Positions 49,303-59,361 of a stretch of DNA of 64,000 bases are shown here, piece after piece. Within the stretch, counting starts at the first letter, position 1. Each line of letters opens with the position of its first letter. Location: NCBI GenBank assembly GCA_016946835.1, contig JACVTC010000071.1:907876-971875 (forward strand), given 5' to 3'. Both the position numbers and the translations under genes were made by a program. The notes under the pieces are model-generated. The model was given only the letters and a program-made list of their open reading frames with translations, had not been told where the DNA came from and ran no database searches. Source of the stretch: Neocallimastix lanati (nom. inval.) (lineage: Eukaryota; Neocallimastigomycota; Neocallimastigomycetes; Neocallimastigales; Neocallimastigaceae).

Positions 49303-50670
49303 TATTAAATAGAAATAATAGTAAATAACATAGATTTTTTTTTTAATTTTTTTTTTATTTTATATTGATAAACAAGTAAGTCGTTAATCCTTTGATTAAC
49401 CCATGGCGCTTGTTTGATATATATATATAAAAAAAATTTTTTTTAAATAAGTAAAATTAAGATTCTAAAAAAACAAATTTTGTAAAATTATAACAAGGAG
49501 CGGATAGAGCTCATACACAGTGTATTCTCAGATAGCAACAAATTAACTCTATTCATAGTAGGTTATTGAATAGTAGTTAATTTGGAGATTAATTGGAAAG
49601 TAGACGAAGGTATTTGGTTACCGACCCGGTAATAATAGTTCAACCTTCAACGTTTCAACACACGAAGGTGCGGGTACTTTCCAAGCACTGGCGAATAAGG
49701 AGCTTACGTCACCGAAGGCGTAAGATTGTTTTTTTTATATAATTTTTTTTACTTTTCTTTGTGCTAGTTATAAGGCACTTTATTATATAAAGTATCAGAC
49801 TTTGGCTAACTTCGCCATTTAAATTTTTTTTATTTTTTTTATTACTGGTACTTTATTTGTTATATAATTCCTGTAATAGAATCTTAATTTACTTTGAAAA
49901 TATTGTGTTTTTAGTTAATTTTTATTAGTTAATAAAAATATTATTGAATACTTTTAAAATTTTTTTATTCCGTACATAGATTATCGGATTAAGTTTATCC
50001 TACATAGTAATTGGGCTAGTGGGCTCTGAACTGCTATATTTTATATTGAATATAGTAATCGTGGCACACGCGTGGCATGACACCATTAGGTAAGCTGCAC
50101 GTCAGACAGTGTGTACTATCAGATTGTACGACAATAAAGATTATTTTTTTGTATTTAATAATTATAATTAATTAATAATTTTATTAGCTATAACAATACA
50201 ATATTTATCGTTTAAAAAGAAAAATTTTTGAAAGGAGAAAATAATAAATAAAACTTTGCTTCTAAATTTATTACTACAAATATACTAAATTACAAAATTC
50301 AAGTGGTCGATAAAGATTTCGAGCTTGAAAAATATTCTATTAAGTTGTCGATAAAGATTTCGAACTTAAAATTATTCTATTAAGTTGTCGATAAAGATTT
50401 CGAACTTAAAATTATTCTTAAAAAAGTAGTCGAAAAGAACCTCGTGCTTTATAATTTCTACTAAGTTGTCGATAAGGATTTCGAGCTTATACTTACTAAA
50501 GAAAGCAAATAAAATTATTATTTTCAAAAATTACTAAGATATATTGTTTTAAAATTTGATTCGATATTAAATTACTTGTTAAATTATATTTTTAAAGTTG
50601 GACTTTCAAATTTATTCGTATTTAATAACCTCGTTAATTTACAATAAAAAAATTATTAACTAAAAACGAA
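49303..50670 (+). other. Structured leader of GyG
   Basis: No gene is seen. Two GC-richer islands (about 49495-49725 and 49970-50140) stand out from the AT background. The hairpin CTTACG/CGTAAG with a 10-nt loop lies near 49702-49723, and GTTACCGACCC near 49618 matches the GyC leader. Tandem hairpin repeats follow at 50300-50490. Confidence 0.6.
50300..50490 (+). repeat. Tandem hairpin array in GyG leader
   Basis: Five units of about 40 bp, consensus AAGTTGTCGATAAAGATTTCGAACTT plus spacer; each can fold as AAGT-TG-TCGA, loop, TCGA-ACTT. The fourth unit is diverged (AAAG...CGA/TCG...CTTT) but still pairs. The array ends about 180 nt before the gag ATG. Confidence 0.75.
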
Positions 50671-51576
50671 ATGTCTACTAAAAGTACTTTAAGTTTTAAA
50701 GAATTAAAGAAAGAATTACGAGACATAGTGAAGCTTAGCAAGGACAATTTAGATATAAAGTCCTGGGCTACTGAATTAAAACTTTGGATCAAGATACAAG
50801 GTATCACAGATCCGGAAACAATATTTAATGCTTGTTTACTTACCAGCTCTGGTGAAGTACAACGCGTTATTGAAGATTTGGGAGAAGATAGTGATGATGA
50901 AAGTGATGATTCATCAGATGAAGAAGAAGATGATGAAGAAGAAAATGTTGATGATGATAAATTTCCTTCTCTTGAAAAAATTATTTCAAGTCTTGAAAAT
51001 TTTTACGGTATTAAAGAAGACCAAAATTTACTTCTTAAAGAACTTCGTGCAATGCGAATTAAAAGAAACGAAAAGATTAAAGACTTTAATGTAAGATATA
51101 GAACTTTGTACACTAAACTTGATAAAAAGAGAAGAAAGCGCATTGGTGTACTAGATTATATTGACTCTATTCAAAATAATTATGAAGCCTGGAAGAAATT
51201 ATCCCTTAAAGATGATATAAGTATGGAGAAAGCTTTCAAAATTGCCGAGAAAGTAGATAGACTTTCTGTAAGGAACAATAATATTAATACCTATAATGTT
51301 AATAATTCCCAGCATAATCAAAATAATCAAAACAGTACTACTTCAAGACTTTATCCTAAAAGAAGAAACGAAACTTTCCAAACAAGTCAAACAAATAATA
51401 AACTGAAACCTCAAGATATTATAGAAGAATCAACCCAGAAAATGAGAAATTTATCTGTTAAAACTTGCTTCTTCTGTAAGGAAGAAGGTCATTACTCATA
51501 CTATTGCCCTCAATTAAATAAGATTATGGAAAAAAATAAAAAAGAAATATATTCCAAAAAGTCTTTAAACTTCTAA
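50671..51576 (+). CDS. gag: Gag of GyG
   Basis: 301 residues. The N-terminal helical region (1-65: FKELKKELRDI, WATELKLWIKIQG) is followed by an acidic Asp/Glu/Ser run (about 72-102), then the capsid core (FYGIKEDQNLLLKELRAMRIKRN, DFNVRYRTLYTKLDKKRRKR, DDISMEKAFKIAEKVDRL). An Asn/Gln-rich linker and a CCHC knuckle CFFCKEEGHYSYYC near 267-280 complete it. The ATG follows an AT-rich leader. It is the reference for this Gag family because it is uninterrupted; GyA and GyH Gags are relatives, GyE the nearest. It ends at the frameshift heptamer. Confidence 0.9.
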   Translation: MSTKSTLSFKELKKELRDIVKLSKDNLDIKSWATELKLWIKIQGITDPETIFNACLLTSSGEVQRVIEDLGEDSDDESDDSSDEEEDDEEENVDDDKFPSLEKIISSLENFYGIKEDQNLLLKELRAMRIKRNEKIKDFNVRYRTLYTKLDKKRRKRIGVLDYIDSIQNNYEAWKKLSLKDDISMEKAFKIAEKVDRLSVRNNNINTYNVNNSQHNQNNQNSTTSRLYPKRRNETFQTSQTNNKLKPQDIIEESTQKMRNLSVKTCFFCKEEGHYSYYCPQLNKIMEKNKKEIYSKKSLNF

Positions 51577-51597
51577 ATGGGAGCAGAAGCACTCCCA
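51564..51597 (+). promoter_or_regulatory. Putative -1 frameshift signal at gag/pol junction of GyG
   Basis: Heptamer T TTA AAC (51564-51570) in gag register, the sequence used by coronaviruses. Then 7 nt including the gag stop, then hairpin TGGGAG (51578-51583), loop CAGAAGCA, CTCCCA (51592-51597). The pol frame is exactly one base back and is open from before the heptamer to the pol stop. Confidence 0.8.
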
Positions 51598-51758
51598 ATG
51601 ACAAAACAATAGCTTCATTAAATAATTTACAAAATAATACTTTTACCAAGAATACCCCAATTGATAATAATTCCTTTAATAAAGAATCTGAAGAATCTGA
51701 TTTTAGTGACACAACTGAAAGTGAGGATAATATCATTATAAATGCTATAAAAAGAAAA

Positions 51759-54700
51759 ATGAATGATAATAACAGCGAAAAGGAAGAAAATAATTCCAAG
51801 AAAGTACATAAAAGTTTAAAAGATAATCCACGTCCTTTCGCAACTCCTGCTTTAAGAAAGAAGAAAGAAAATGAGCTACATAATAAACCAAATAAAGTTT
51901 ATAAAAATCAAATACTTCCTTCAATTTTAACTCAACCAAATATTAACAAAGAAAAACAAAAAGAAAAGGAATTAAGAAATATAACAAGAGTAAGAGAAAG
52001 TAAAGAAGAAAACAACAATTATTCATCAAAAGGAAAGAAAAAAGTTGAATCTGAAGATATACTTGTAATCGATAATGAAATAGAAGATATAGAAATGAAT
52101 AAAGATAATCAACAAAATAAAACTAATACTTTGGAAAAATTAATTTCAACAAAAACTAAAGAAACTAATAATGAAAATACTCAGTTAGTAAAAAGGAATA
52201 TCAAAATGATGAATAATAAAGAACCTTACAATATTATGGATGATTTAAATAATCTTAAATCCAGTATTACGATAGGTCAACTCTTGAATGCATGTCCGAA
52301 AATTCGTTCACAATTAACTCAAGGTTTAAAGTTAGAAAAATCTAAAATAATTGGAACTGTAGACAATGTAATAGCACGAACTTTATTAGTGAATAACTAT
52401 GATCATAGCTACATAAGTAAAAGTAATGAAGTAGCCGAAGAAGACTTAGCAATGGTTGATGCAAGTGTTGACGGAGTACTAGGAAAACTTTTAATTGATT
52501 CTTGTAGTAACCTAAGCATCGTTACTAAGCAGTATTTTGATAAATTACCTGGTGAATATGAAACAGTTGGAAAAAGTCGTGGAAGAATCCAACTAGCAAC
52601 ACAAGATGAAGAATACTCGGAAGGAATTATTGTTCAATTACCAGTAAAAATTAATAATTATGAATTTAATGCGGACTTTAGAATTATTGAGAAAGAAGAC
52701 TCATTTTATGATATGTTAATAAACTTTAAAACTCAAATCGATCATTGTTTATTTATTCATCCGACCTTAAACAGTTTATGTAAACTTTTGTCAGAAAGTG
52801 AATACGAAGAAATAGCTAAAATAAATAATCAATATTATGATGAAGAAAGTATAATTTGCACTATTAGAAAAGTTAAAGAAACGAATAATGAAAAGGAAAT
52901 TATAAAGGAATTAACTCCAATGGAATTTATTGAGAGTGATGAATTTTTAAGTACCTTAAATAAAGATTATAAAGAACAAATTATTAAAATTCTCAAAGAA
53001 ATGATTGACATAGTTGCCACTTCAACAGAAGAACTAACTCCTTCTAAACTTTCACCACATAAGATCCGTTTGAAAGCAAATGCAAAGCCAGTAAAATTAA
53101 GAAGTTATAGGTTAACTAAATTAAAATCAGATATCTTAAAAGAAGAACTTACAAAGCTTATTAAGAAAGGATTGATAGAACCATCCTGTTCAGAATGGTC
53201 ATCTCCAGTAGTACTCATTCTAAAACACAATGGAAAGTGGCGCTTGTGTATTGACTACCGAAAAGTCAATGATATGACAGAAAAAGATTCTTATTCAGTT
53301 CCATATATAGATGAAATTTTTGATAGTCTCGGAGGATCTAAAATATTTACAACTCTTGATTTATTTTCTGGTTTTCACCAAATCTTAATGGATGAAGAAA
53401 GCGTTGAAGTAACCACTTTCACTACTAAGTTTGGAAATTATCAATTTAAGGTTATGCCTTTTGGACTTACTGGAGCTCCCTCAACCTTCCAAAGAGAAAT
53501 GAATAAAATTTTATTCCCTTTTATTGGTGAATTTGTTTATGTATTTATTGATGATGTTTTGATCTATTCAAAAAGTATCGAAGAACATTTAATTCATATT
53601 AAACAAGTATTAGAAGTATTTAAAGAAAACAAGTTAAAAATTAATATTGAAAAGTGCCATTTTCTTCAAACTGAAGTTGATGTATTAGGTCACAAACTTA
53701 CTACTAAAGGATTAAGTCCCATGGAAAGTAAAATAACAGCTATTAAGAAGTGGGAAGCCCCTTCATCAATTCATGAATTAAGATCATTTCTAGGAGCAAT
53801 AGGGTATTATCGTGACTTTATCCCTAAATATGCTCAAATTACCTCACCTTTATGTAAATTATTGAAAAAGAATACTAAATATGAATGGAATAAAGAACAA
53901 CAAGAAAGCTTTGAACTCCTAAAAGAAAAATTAATCAATGCACCTATTCTAAAATTTCCGTCATTTGACAAACCTTTTATCATTAGAACTGATGCTTCGT
54001 ATAATGGAATTGGTGGAGTTCTTTTACAAAAAGAAGAAGAAACCGGTAAGGAGCATCCAATACACTTTATAAGTAGAAGTTTGAAGAAAACTGAAAAGAA
54101 TTATGGTATCACAGATTTGGAAGGAACAGCTTTATTTTACTGTATGACTAAATTTAAATCTTATATTGAAGGAAATCCATTACCTACAACTATTTACACA
54201 GATCATAAACCATTAGTTGGTTTATTTAAGAATAAAGAACCTTTGAATGCAAGGCAAACAAGATGGTGTCTAACCGCTAGTATGCTTGGAATTAATATAA
54301 AATATGAATCAGGCAAAAAGAATGTGTTAGCTGATGCTCTTTCAAGAATGAAAAGTAAGGAAGAGAGAAAGATATTATTAACAAAAATTACTAATGGAAA
54401 TAATGAAGAATTATTATCTAAGGTTATAAAGGAATTTATTAATGAAAAGTTTACTGTTATTGATGGTGAAGATTACTTTATCGACAATGGAAATTATAGA
54501 AAATTAATAACGGACGAAAATGAAAGGTTTAAATTAATTTTAGAAGCTCATAATATTGGCCACGAAGGATATTACAAAACATATCAAAGACTTAAGAAAA
54601 ACTTTTATTGGAATCATATGATTAAAGATATCAAAAGAATTGTTAGTAATTGTGAAAAATGCCAGTTAAATCGTCCTCAACCATATCCAGAACCAACCGA

Positions 54701-55574
54701 AAACCATCCAACTAAAGTGGAGGGTCCCTTTGTGCATTTAGGATTAGATATTATAGGACCGTTACCAAAAACAAGAAATAATAATCAATATATTATAGTA
54801 ACTGTTGATTACTTTACCAAATGGGTTGAAGCCGAACCCACTGAAAACATAACTTCCTCTGATATAATTAAATTTTTAATAAACGTTTTTGCAAGACATG
54901 GTGTGCCTCAAGTTATTACTACAGATAATGGAGTCCAATTCACTTCTGATATGACTAAAATCTTTCTTGATCTTTATGATGTTTATGTAAAATTCATAGC
55001 TACCTATCACCCTGAATCCAATGGTCTCACTGAAAACCGAAATAAAGAAATTGGAAAATTACTTCGTTTATTAGGAAGGAAAAATCAAGATTGGGATGAA
55101 GTTTTACCTTCTGCTTTATGGGCACTTCGAACTACCAAAAACACAGCTACCGGACATTCTAGTTTTGAATTAGTATATGGAAGAGAAGACCAACAGCCTT
55201 ATGATATAGCCATAAGAACAATTGAAAATGCAGGTAAATCGTATGATGAAATTTTAATGGAAAAATTTGTTCGTCATTATCAATGGACTAGAGAAGCATG
55301 CGAAAATGTGAAGAATGCTAACAAGTATTGGGCAACAAGACGAGAAGAACAAATAAGTATGAAAAAAGGAAAAGAATTAAAAGCTGGTGATCTTGTTCTT
55401 GTTAGAAACTTTAGCCGCACTAAGCTAGAACCATATTACAATGGACCATTTAAAATTTTAAAAATTCAATTCAACACGGCAACCTTAATCGATCAGAAGA
55501 CTGGAAAGCAACTCGATAGGAATGTTCACTTTAAAAATTTAGTAAAGTTTAACTCCGCTTACAGAGAAGCTTGA
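51759..55574 (+). CDS. pol: Pol of GyG (protease-RT-RNase H-integrase)
   Basis: 1271 residues counted from the first ATG at 51759; the frame is open from the frameshift site, so the real protein is probably a Gag-Pol fusion. A Lys/Asn/Glu-rich linker spans about 1-200. Protease lies at about 235-345 with LIDSCSNLSIVT (from about 244). Reverse transcriptase spans about 430-620 (EWSSPVVLILKHNGKWRLC, FIDD at about 595). RNase H spans about 735-865 (RTDASYNGIGGVLL, YTDHKPL, ADALSR). Integrase has an H2C2 finger at 931-970 (HNIGHEGYY...CEKCQLN) and core residues in LGLDIIGPL (about 996), TTDNGVQFTS (about 1054) and NGLTENRNKEIG (about 1091). A basic C-terminal module follows with no chromodomain, so it is not a chromovirus. 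Confidence 0.92.
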   Translation: MNDNNSEKEENNSKKVHKSLKDNPRPFATPALRKKKENELHNKPNKVYKNQILPSILTQPNINKEKQKEKELRNITRVRESKEENNNYSSKGKKKVESEDILVIDNEIEDIEMNKDNQQNKTNTLEKLISTKTKETNNENTQLVKRNIKMMNNKEPYNIMDDLNNLKSSITIGQLLNACPKIRSQLTQGLKLEKSKIIGTVDNVIARTLLVNNYDHSYISKSNEVAEEDLAMVDASVDGVLGKLLIDSCSNLSIVTKQYFDKLPGEYETVGKSRGRIQLATQDEEYSEGIIVQLPVKINNYEFNADFRIIEKEDSFYDMLINFKTQIDHCLFIHPTLNSLCKLLSESEYEEIAKINNQYYDEESIICTIRKVKETNNEKEIIKELTPMEFIESDEFLSTLNKDYKEQIIKILKEMIDIVATSTEELTPSKLSPHKIRLKANAKPVKLRSYRLTKLKSDILKEELTKLIKKGLIEPSCSEWSSPVVLILKHNGKWRLCIDYRKVNDMTEKDSYSVPYIDEIFDSLGGSKIFTTLDLFSGFHQILMDEESVEVTTFTTKFGNYQFKVMPFGLTGAPSTFQREMNKILFPFIGEFVYVFIDDVLIYSKSIEEHLIHIKQVLEVFKENKLKINIEKCHFLQTEVDVLGHKLTTKGLSPMESKITAIKKWEAPSSIHELRSFLGAIGYYRDFIPKYAQITSPLCKLLKKNTKYEWNKEQQESFELLKEKLINAPILKFPSFDKPFIIRTDASYNGIGGVLLQKEEETGKEHPIHFISRSLKKTEKNYGITDLEGTALFYCMTKFKSYIEGNPLPTTIYTDHKPLVGLFKNKEPLNARQTRWCLTASMLGINIKYESGKKNVLADALSRMKSKEERKILLTKITNGNNEELLSKVIKEFINEKFTVIDGEDYFIDNGNYRKLITDENERFKLILEAHNIGHEGYYKTYQRLKKNFYWNHMIKDIKRIVSNCEKCQLNRPQPYPEPTENHPTKVEGPFVHLGLDIIGPLPKTRNNNQYIIVTVDYFTKWVEAEPTENITSSDIIKFLINVFARHGVPQVITTDNGVQFTSDMTKIFLDLYDVYVKFIATYHPESNGLTENRNKEIGKLLRLLGRKNQDWDEVLPSALWALRTTKNTATGHSSFELVYGREDQQPYDIAIRTIENAGKSYDEILMEKFVRHYQWTREACENVKNANKYWATRREEQISMKKGKELKAGDLVLVRNFSRTKLEPYYNGPFKILKIQFNTATLIDQKTGKQLDRNVHFKNLVKFNSAYREA

Positions 55575-55592
55575 GTCTTCGTCGGGGCATCT

Positions 55593-56088
55593 TGATAAGA
55601 ATGTACTAAATAATGCATTCTTAATTAAATCTACGATTTATTTCTAATACATTATGTGTACATTATTATTTTTGTACTTTAATAAATTTTTAAATCCAAA
55701 GATCAAAAATTAAATCAAAAATTATATTAAACTTTATATTTTTATATTAAATCTTATATTAATAGTAATATTTTTATATATTTAAAACTTATATTAGCAA
55801 TATTAATAATAAATCTTATTTTTTTTATATTAATAATGAAAATTTATATTAATAATATTTTTATATATTGATAATTAAAAATTTATATATTATATTTTAA
55901 CTTTTTATTATAAAATTTTATATCGAAATGTTTTATTTTATATTGAAAAATATTTTATTTTATTAAAAACCTTTATATTAGAATAGTATTTTTATTTTTA
56001 TTTGAATATTTTAACAGATTGTAATAAAAATTATAGCCAATTAAATAAATTCTTATTAGTAATATTTTAGATATTTTTAAATAAATAA

Positions 56089-56141
<53 letters not shown>

Positions 56142-56439
56142 TTTTATTAATATTATAAATGTATTTTATTTATATTGTTATAATTAAATTTTATATAATT
56201 AATTATAAAAATCAATTTAAATTTAATAGTTTTTAAAAAAAAAAATAAATAAAATGTAATTTAGTGGCAAGAACAACTTTTATGCCTTGAAAAAAAGTAT
56301 AAATAGTTGTAAATTTTGCTACTAATTTTTAAATATCATCAAATAAAATCAAATAAATTTATAAATAAAAATAATAAATAAATAAATAAAATTTGTGTTT
56401 CCTTACTTTATTTTTATTTAATTCTCTAAAACCTTAACA
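55593..56439 (+). repeat. 3' LTR of GyG
   Basis: Identical to the 5' LTR on reading, except for an A-run of 49 (56091-56139). The G-rich CGTCGGGGC just before it (55580-55588) is the candidate polypurine tract. Confidence 0.92.
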
Positions 56440-57064
56440 TTTTTATGATGCATGTCCAGTAAAAATAATAGAAAATAATAGAAAAATTATTTAGAAAAAT
56501 TATTAATATAAATATTTATTAAAAATTAATTTTATATAATGAATCTTAAAATATATTATTAATATATTATTAAAGATAATTTATTATTATTAATTATTAA
56601 AATATTAAATTAAATAATAATATTAAAAATATTAAAAGAATTGTTGATAATATAGTAAAATTAGTTATATTAATTATAACGGAGATTGAATGTTTAATTA
56701 AATTGATGTTAATATTAAAATAATTTTTAAATAATGTTAAACAATATGAATTAATAGTTATAAGTAAAAAGTTATGAATATTTATATTTATTAATTAATT
56801 TTAGTGTTTCGATAAATAAAATTTATAAAATTAGTAAAAAATATAATTATGAAAATAATTTATAAATAAATATTTTCTTTTTTTTTAAGGAATAATAATA
56901 AAACATGTATTTTTTTTATGATAAAATATAATAAATAAAATAATAAAAGATAAATAAATAAAAAGTAAATATAATTATTGTAATATAATATTCTTGGAGT
57001 AATTCCCTTTTGCACAAACGCCCAACTAACATATACGGTATTTAATAAAATATCGTATCAAAAA

Positions 57065-57081
57065 TGGTGGAGAATCCGGGC
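57065..57081 (+). promoter_or_regulatory. tRNA-type primer-binding site of GyH
   Basis: TGGTGGAGAATCCGGGC lies four bases after the inferred LTR end; it shares its first nine bases with GyG and GyE, so a similar or related tRNA acceptor end is implied. Confidence 0.6.
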
Positions 57082-57210
57082 GTGCAAACCAAGAATATTA
57101 TGAAATTTATATTTATATTGATATTTACTTTTTAAAAAATAAAGACAATTAAATAATTAATATTAAATTAAAATTAAATAATTAATTTTTTTATAATAGT
57201 AATATATAAA

Positions 57211-57268
<58 letters not shown>

Positions 57269-57898
57269 GCCTAAAATTATTATGATTATTATTAAATAAT
57301 AATTAAAGGTAACTGGGAGTTCGAACCAGAATAAAAACGAATAAGTCTTTAATTATTATTATTAGTATAGTTAATTTTTTTTTTATTATCATCTTTATTA
57401 GTAATTAAAGACAACTGGGAATTCGGACCAGTATAAAAACGAATAAACCTTTAATTAAGAAATGATATTATAATAAAAAGTAGTAATAGTTTAGTATAAA
57501 AATTAATATTAAATAATATTTTATTAATAGTATATGTGATAATATTTAGAAAAAAAAAAAAAATAATAGATAATATTTTAATAATAATAATAAATGATAT
57601 TTTAGTAATAGTGAATTAAGTAATAATTAATAATAATAAATAATATTTTAGTAATAGTGAATTAAGTAATAATTAATAATAATAAATAATATTTTAGTAA
57701 TAGTAATATTTTAGTAATAGTGTATAAAATAAGAATTAATAATAATAATAATAATAATTAAATGATATTTTAGTAATAGTGAATTAAGTAATAATTAATA
57801 ATAATAAATAATATTTTAGTAATAGTGAATTAATAATTAATAATAATAAATAATATTTTAATAATAGTAATATTTTAGTAATAGTATATAAAATAAGA

Positions 57899-57929
<31 letters not shown>

Positions 57930-58031
57930 GTAATAATAATAACAATAATAATAACAATAATAAAAATAACATTATTATACTCGTAAAAGTATATAAGAAT
58001 ATAATTTCAAATTAAAATAATAATTAGATAA
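57082..58031 (+). other. Leader of GyH
   Basis: No gene is seen. An A-run of about 49 (57219-57267) is followed by two copies of a hairpin unit (57299-57355 and 57399-57458). Then come imperfect repeats of TTTTAGTAATAGTGAATTAAGTAATAATTAATAATAAA (57590-57900) and an AAT/AAC microsatellite (57900-57960). Confidence 0.6.
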
Positions 58032-59336
58032 ATGGCGGACGCTTCGAAAATTAGAAGAGACTTACCATACTTAGCAAATTATGGTAAGGACATAGATTCT
58101 TGGATAGAAGATTTCAAAAATGTTATGGAAATTTACAACATCGAGGAACCAAACAGAATTTTTATTTGGGTAAAGAACGCAGTAGAGGCTGACATAAAAA
58201 AACCTTTTAAAATCTTTATGTACTACAAGAAATAATGTTAAAAGGTTTCCCTCATATAAAGAAATCCAGAGAGCCATTGAAGATTATTTAGAAATTACTC
58301 AAAATGATAAGTGTTCAATTTTAAAGGCCTTAAAAATAAAAGAAATGAAACAATTAAAGGATTTAATTATAATTATTTAACTCTTTATCATCGACTTGAC
58401 TTGGAATATAAAAAATTAATATGTGTCGATGATTATTTAAATGCTATACATGATAGGGTATATGTACATTCTCAAGTAATTTTGGCCAACTGTAAAACAT
58501 TAACAGAAGCGTTCGAAGTAGCAGAACGTGCAGAAAAAGCTGAAGTACGAACTATAACAAACAAAAATTCTCAGAATGTTATGGTATATCAAAACAACAT
58601 AAATAAAAATAATAACAATTTATTAAATCATCCAATTTATAGGAGCTTAAGAGAACATGGAAATAATTTAGATAATTCATATCAAGCGTCATCATATGTT
58701 ATGGGTTATATAAATGAAAACTCCACCAATAATAGAATGTTTACACCAGGTAGATATAGTAACAATAAAAATAAAAGTTTTAATAATAATAATAATTATT
58801 ATCACGGAGTAGAACAAATTCAACAAAATAATACTTATGATACAAGAAGATTCTATAATAACTACGAACCAAAAGCTAGAAAATCAGTTATGTGTTACTC
58901 ATGTAAACAAGTAGGACATAAAGCTTATGAATGTCCTAATAATAAAAATAATGGTAGTAATAGAAATAATAATCTTTATAATATGAATAATAATGATATG
59001 GGTAATAATTATAATAATAATTTTGATTATAATAATAATAGTAATAAATATAACAATTATTATAATAATAGTAATAAAAATGGCTACAATAATTCTTTTA
59101 ATGGTAGTAATTATTACTTTAATAAAAATAATAAATTTACTGGAAATAATATTGCTAATAGAAATAATCATAATTTTAATGAGAATAATATTCCCACTGG
59201 AAATAATAATTTTAATAGAAATTCTAATGGAATAAATCAGGATATTAATACTACTAGTTCAAATATTAATAGTAATTTCAAAGCTAATGTAAATAATAAT
59301 AATAATAATGGAGATAGCTTTAATAATTTAAACTAA
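58032..59336 (+). pseudogene. gag: Gag of GyH, broken
   Basis: The N-terminal part (MADASKIRRDLPYLANYGKDIDSW) and the middle (GFNYNYLTLYHRLDLEYKK, LTEAFEVAERAEKAE) match the Gag plan of GyG. A single CCHC knuckle CYSCKQVGHKAYEC lies near 58893-58934. The C-terminal tail is almost pure Asn with Tyr/Lys/Phe, coded by AAT microsatellites. It carries about one break. It ends at the frameshift heptamer. Confidence 0.8.
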
Positions 59337-59361
59337 ATAATGGGAGAAGGACAACTCCCGT
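59327..59361 (+). promoter_or_regulatory. Putative -1 frameshift signal at gag/pol junction of GyH
   Basis: Heptamer T TTA AAC (59327-59333) in gag register, followed by the stop. After 6 nt comes hairpin ATGGGAG (59340-59346), loop AAGGACAA, CTCCCGT (59355-59361), with one G-U pair. The -1 frame is open from 59333. Confidence 0.78.

Larger units (their letters stand above)
48431..56439 (+). mobile_element. GyG: Ty3/Gypsy element, looks whole
   Basis: LTRs 48431-49279 (849 bp) and 55593-56439 (847 bp) begin TGATAAG and end CTTAACA. Reading both through, the only difference I find is the length of an internal A-run (51 versus 49), so the insertion is very recent. T5 flanks both ends but lies in T-runs. 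The tRNA-type primer site is at 49286. A 1.4-kb structured leader, open gag, frameshift-type junction and an open 1271-residue pol follow. It looks whole; activity cannot be judged from sequence. Confidence 0.92.

Noticed and set aside
57219-57267. Poly(A) tail of a retroposed cDNA
   Set aside because: No flanking target duplication or gene-derived sequence upstream; it lies between a primer site and gag.
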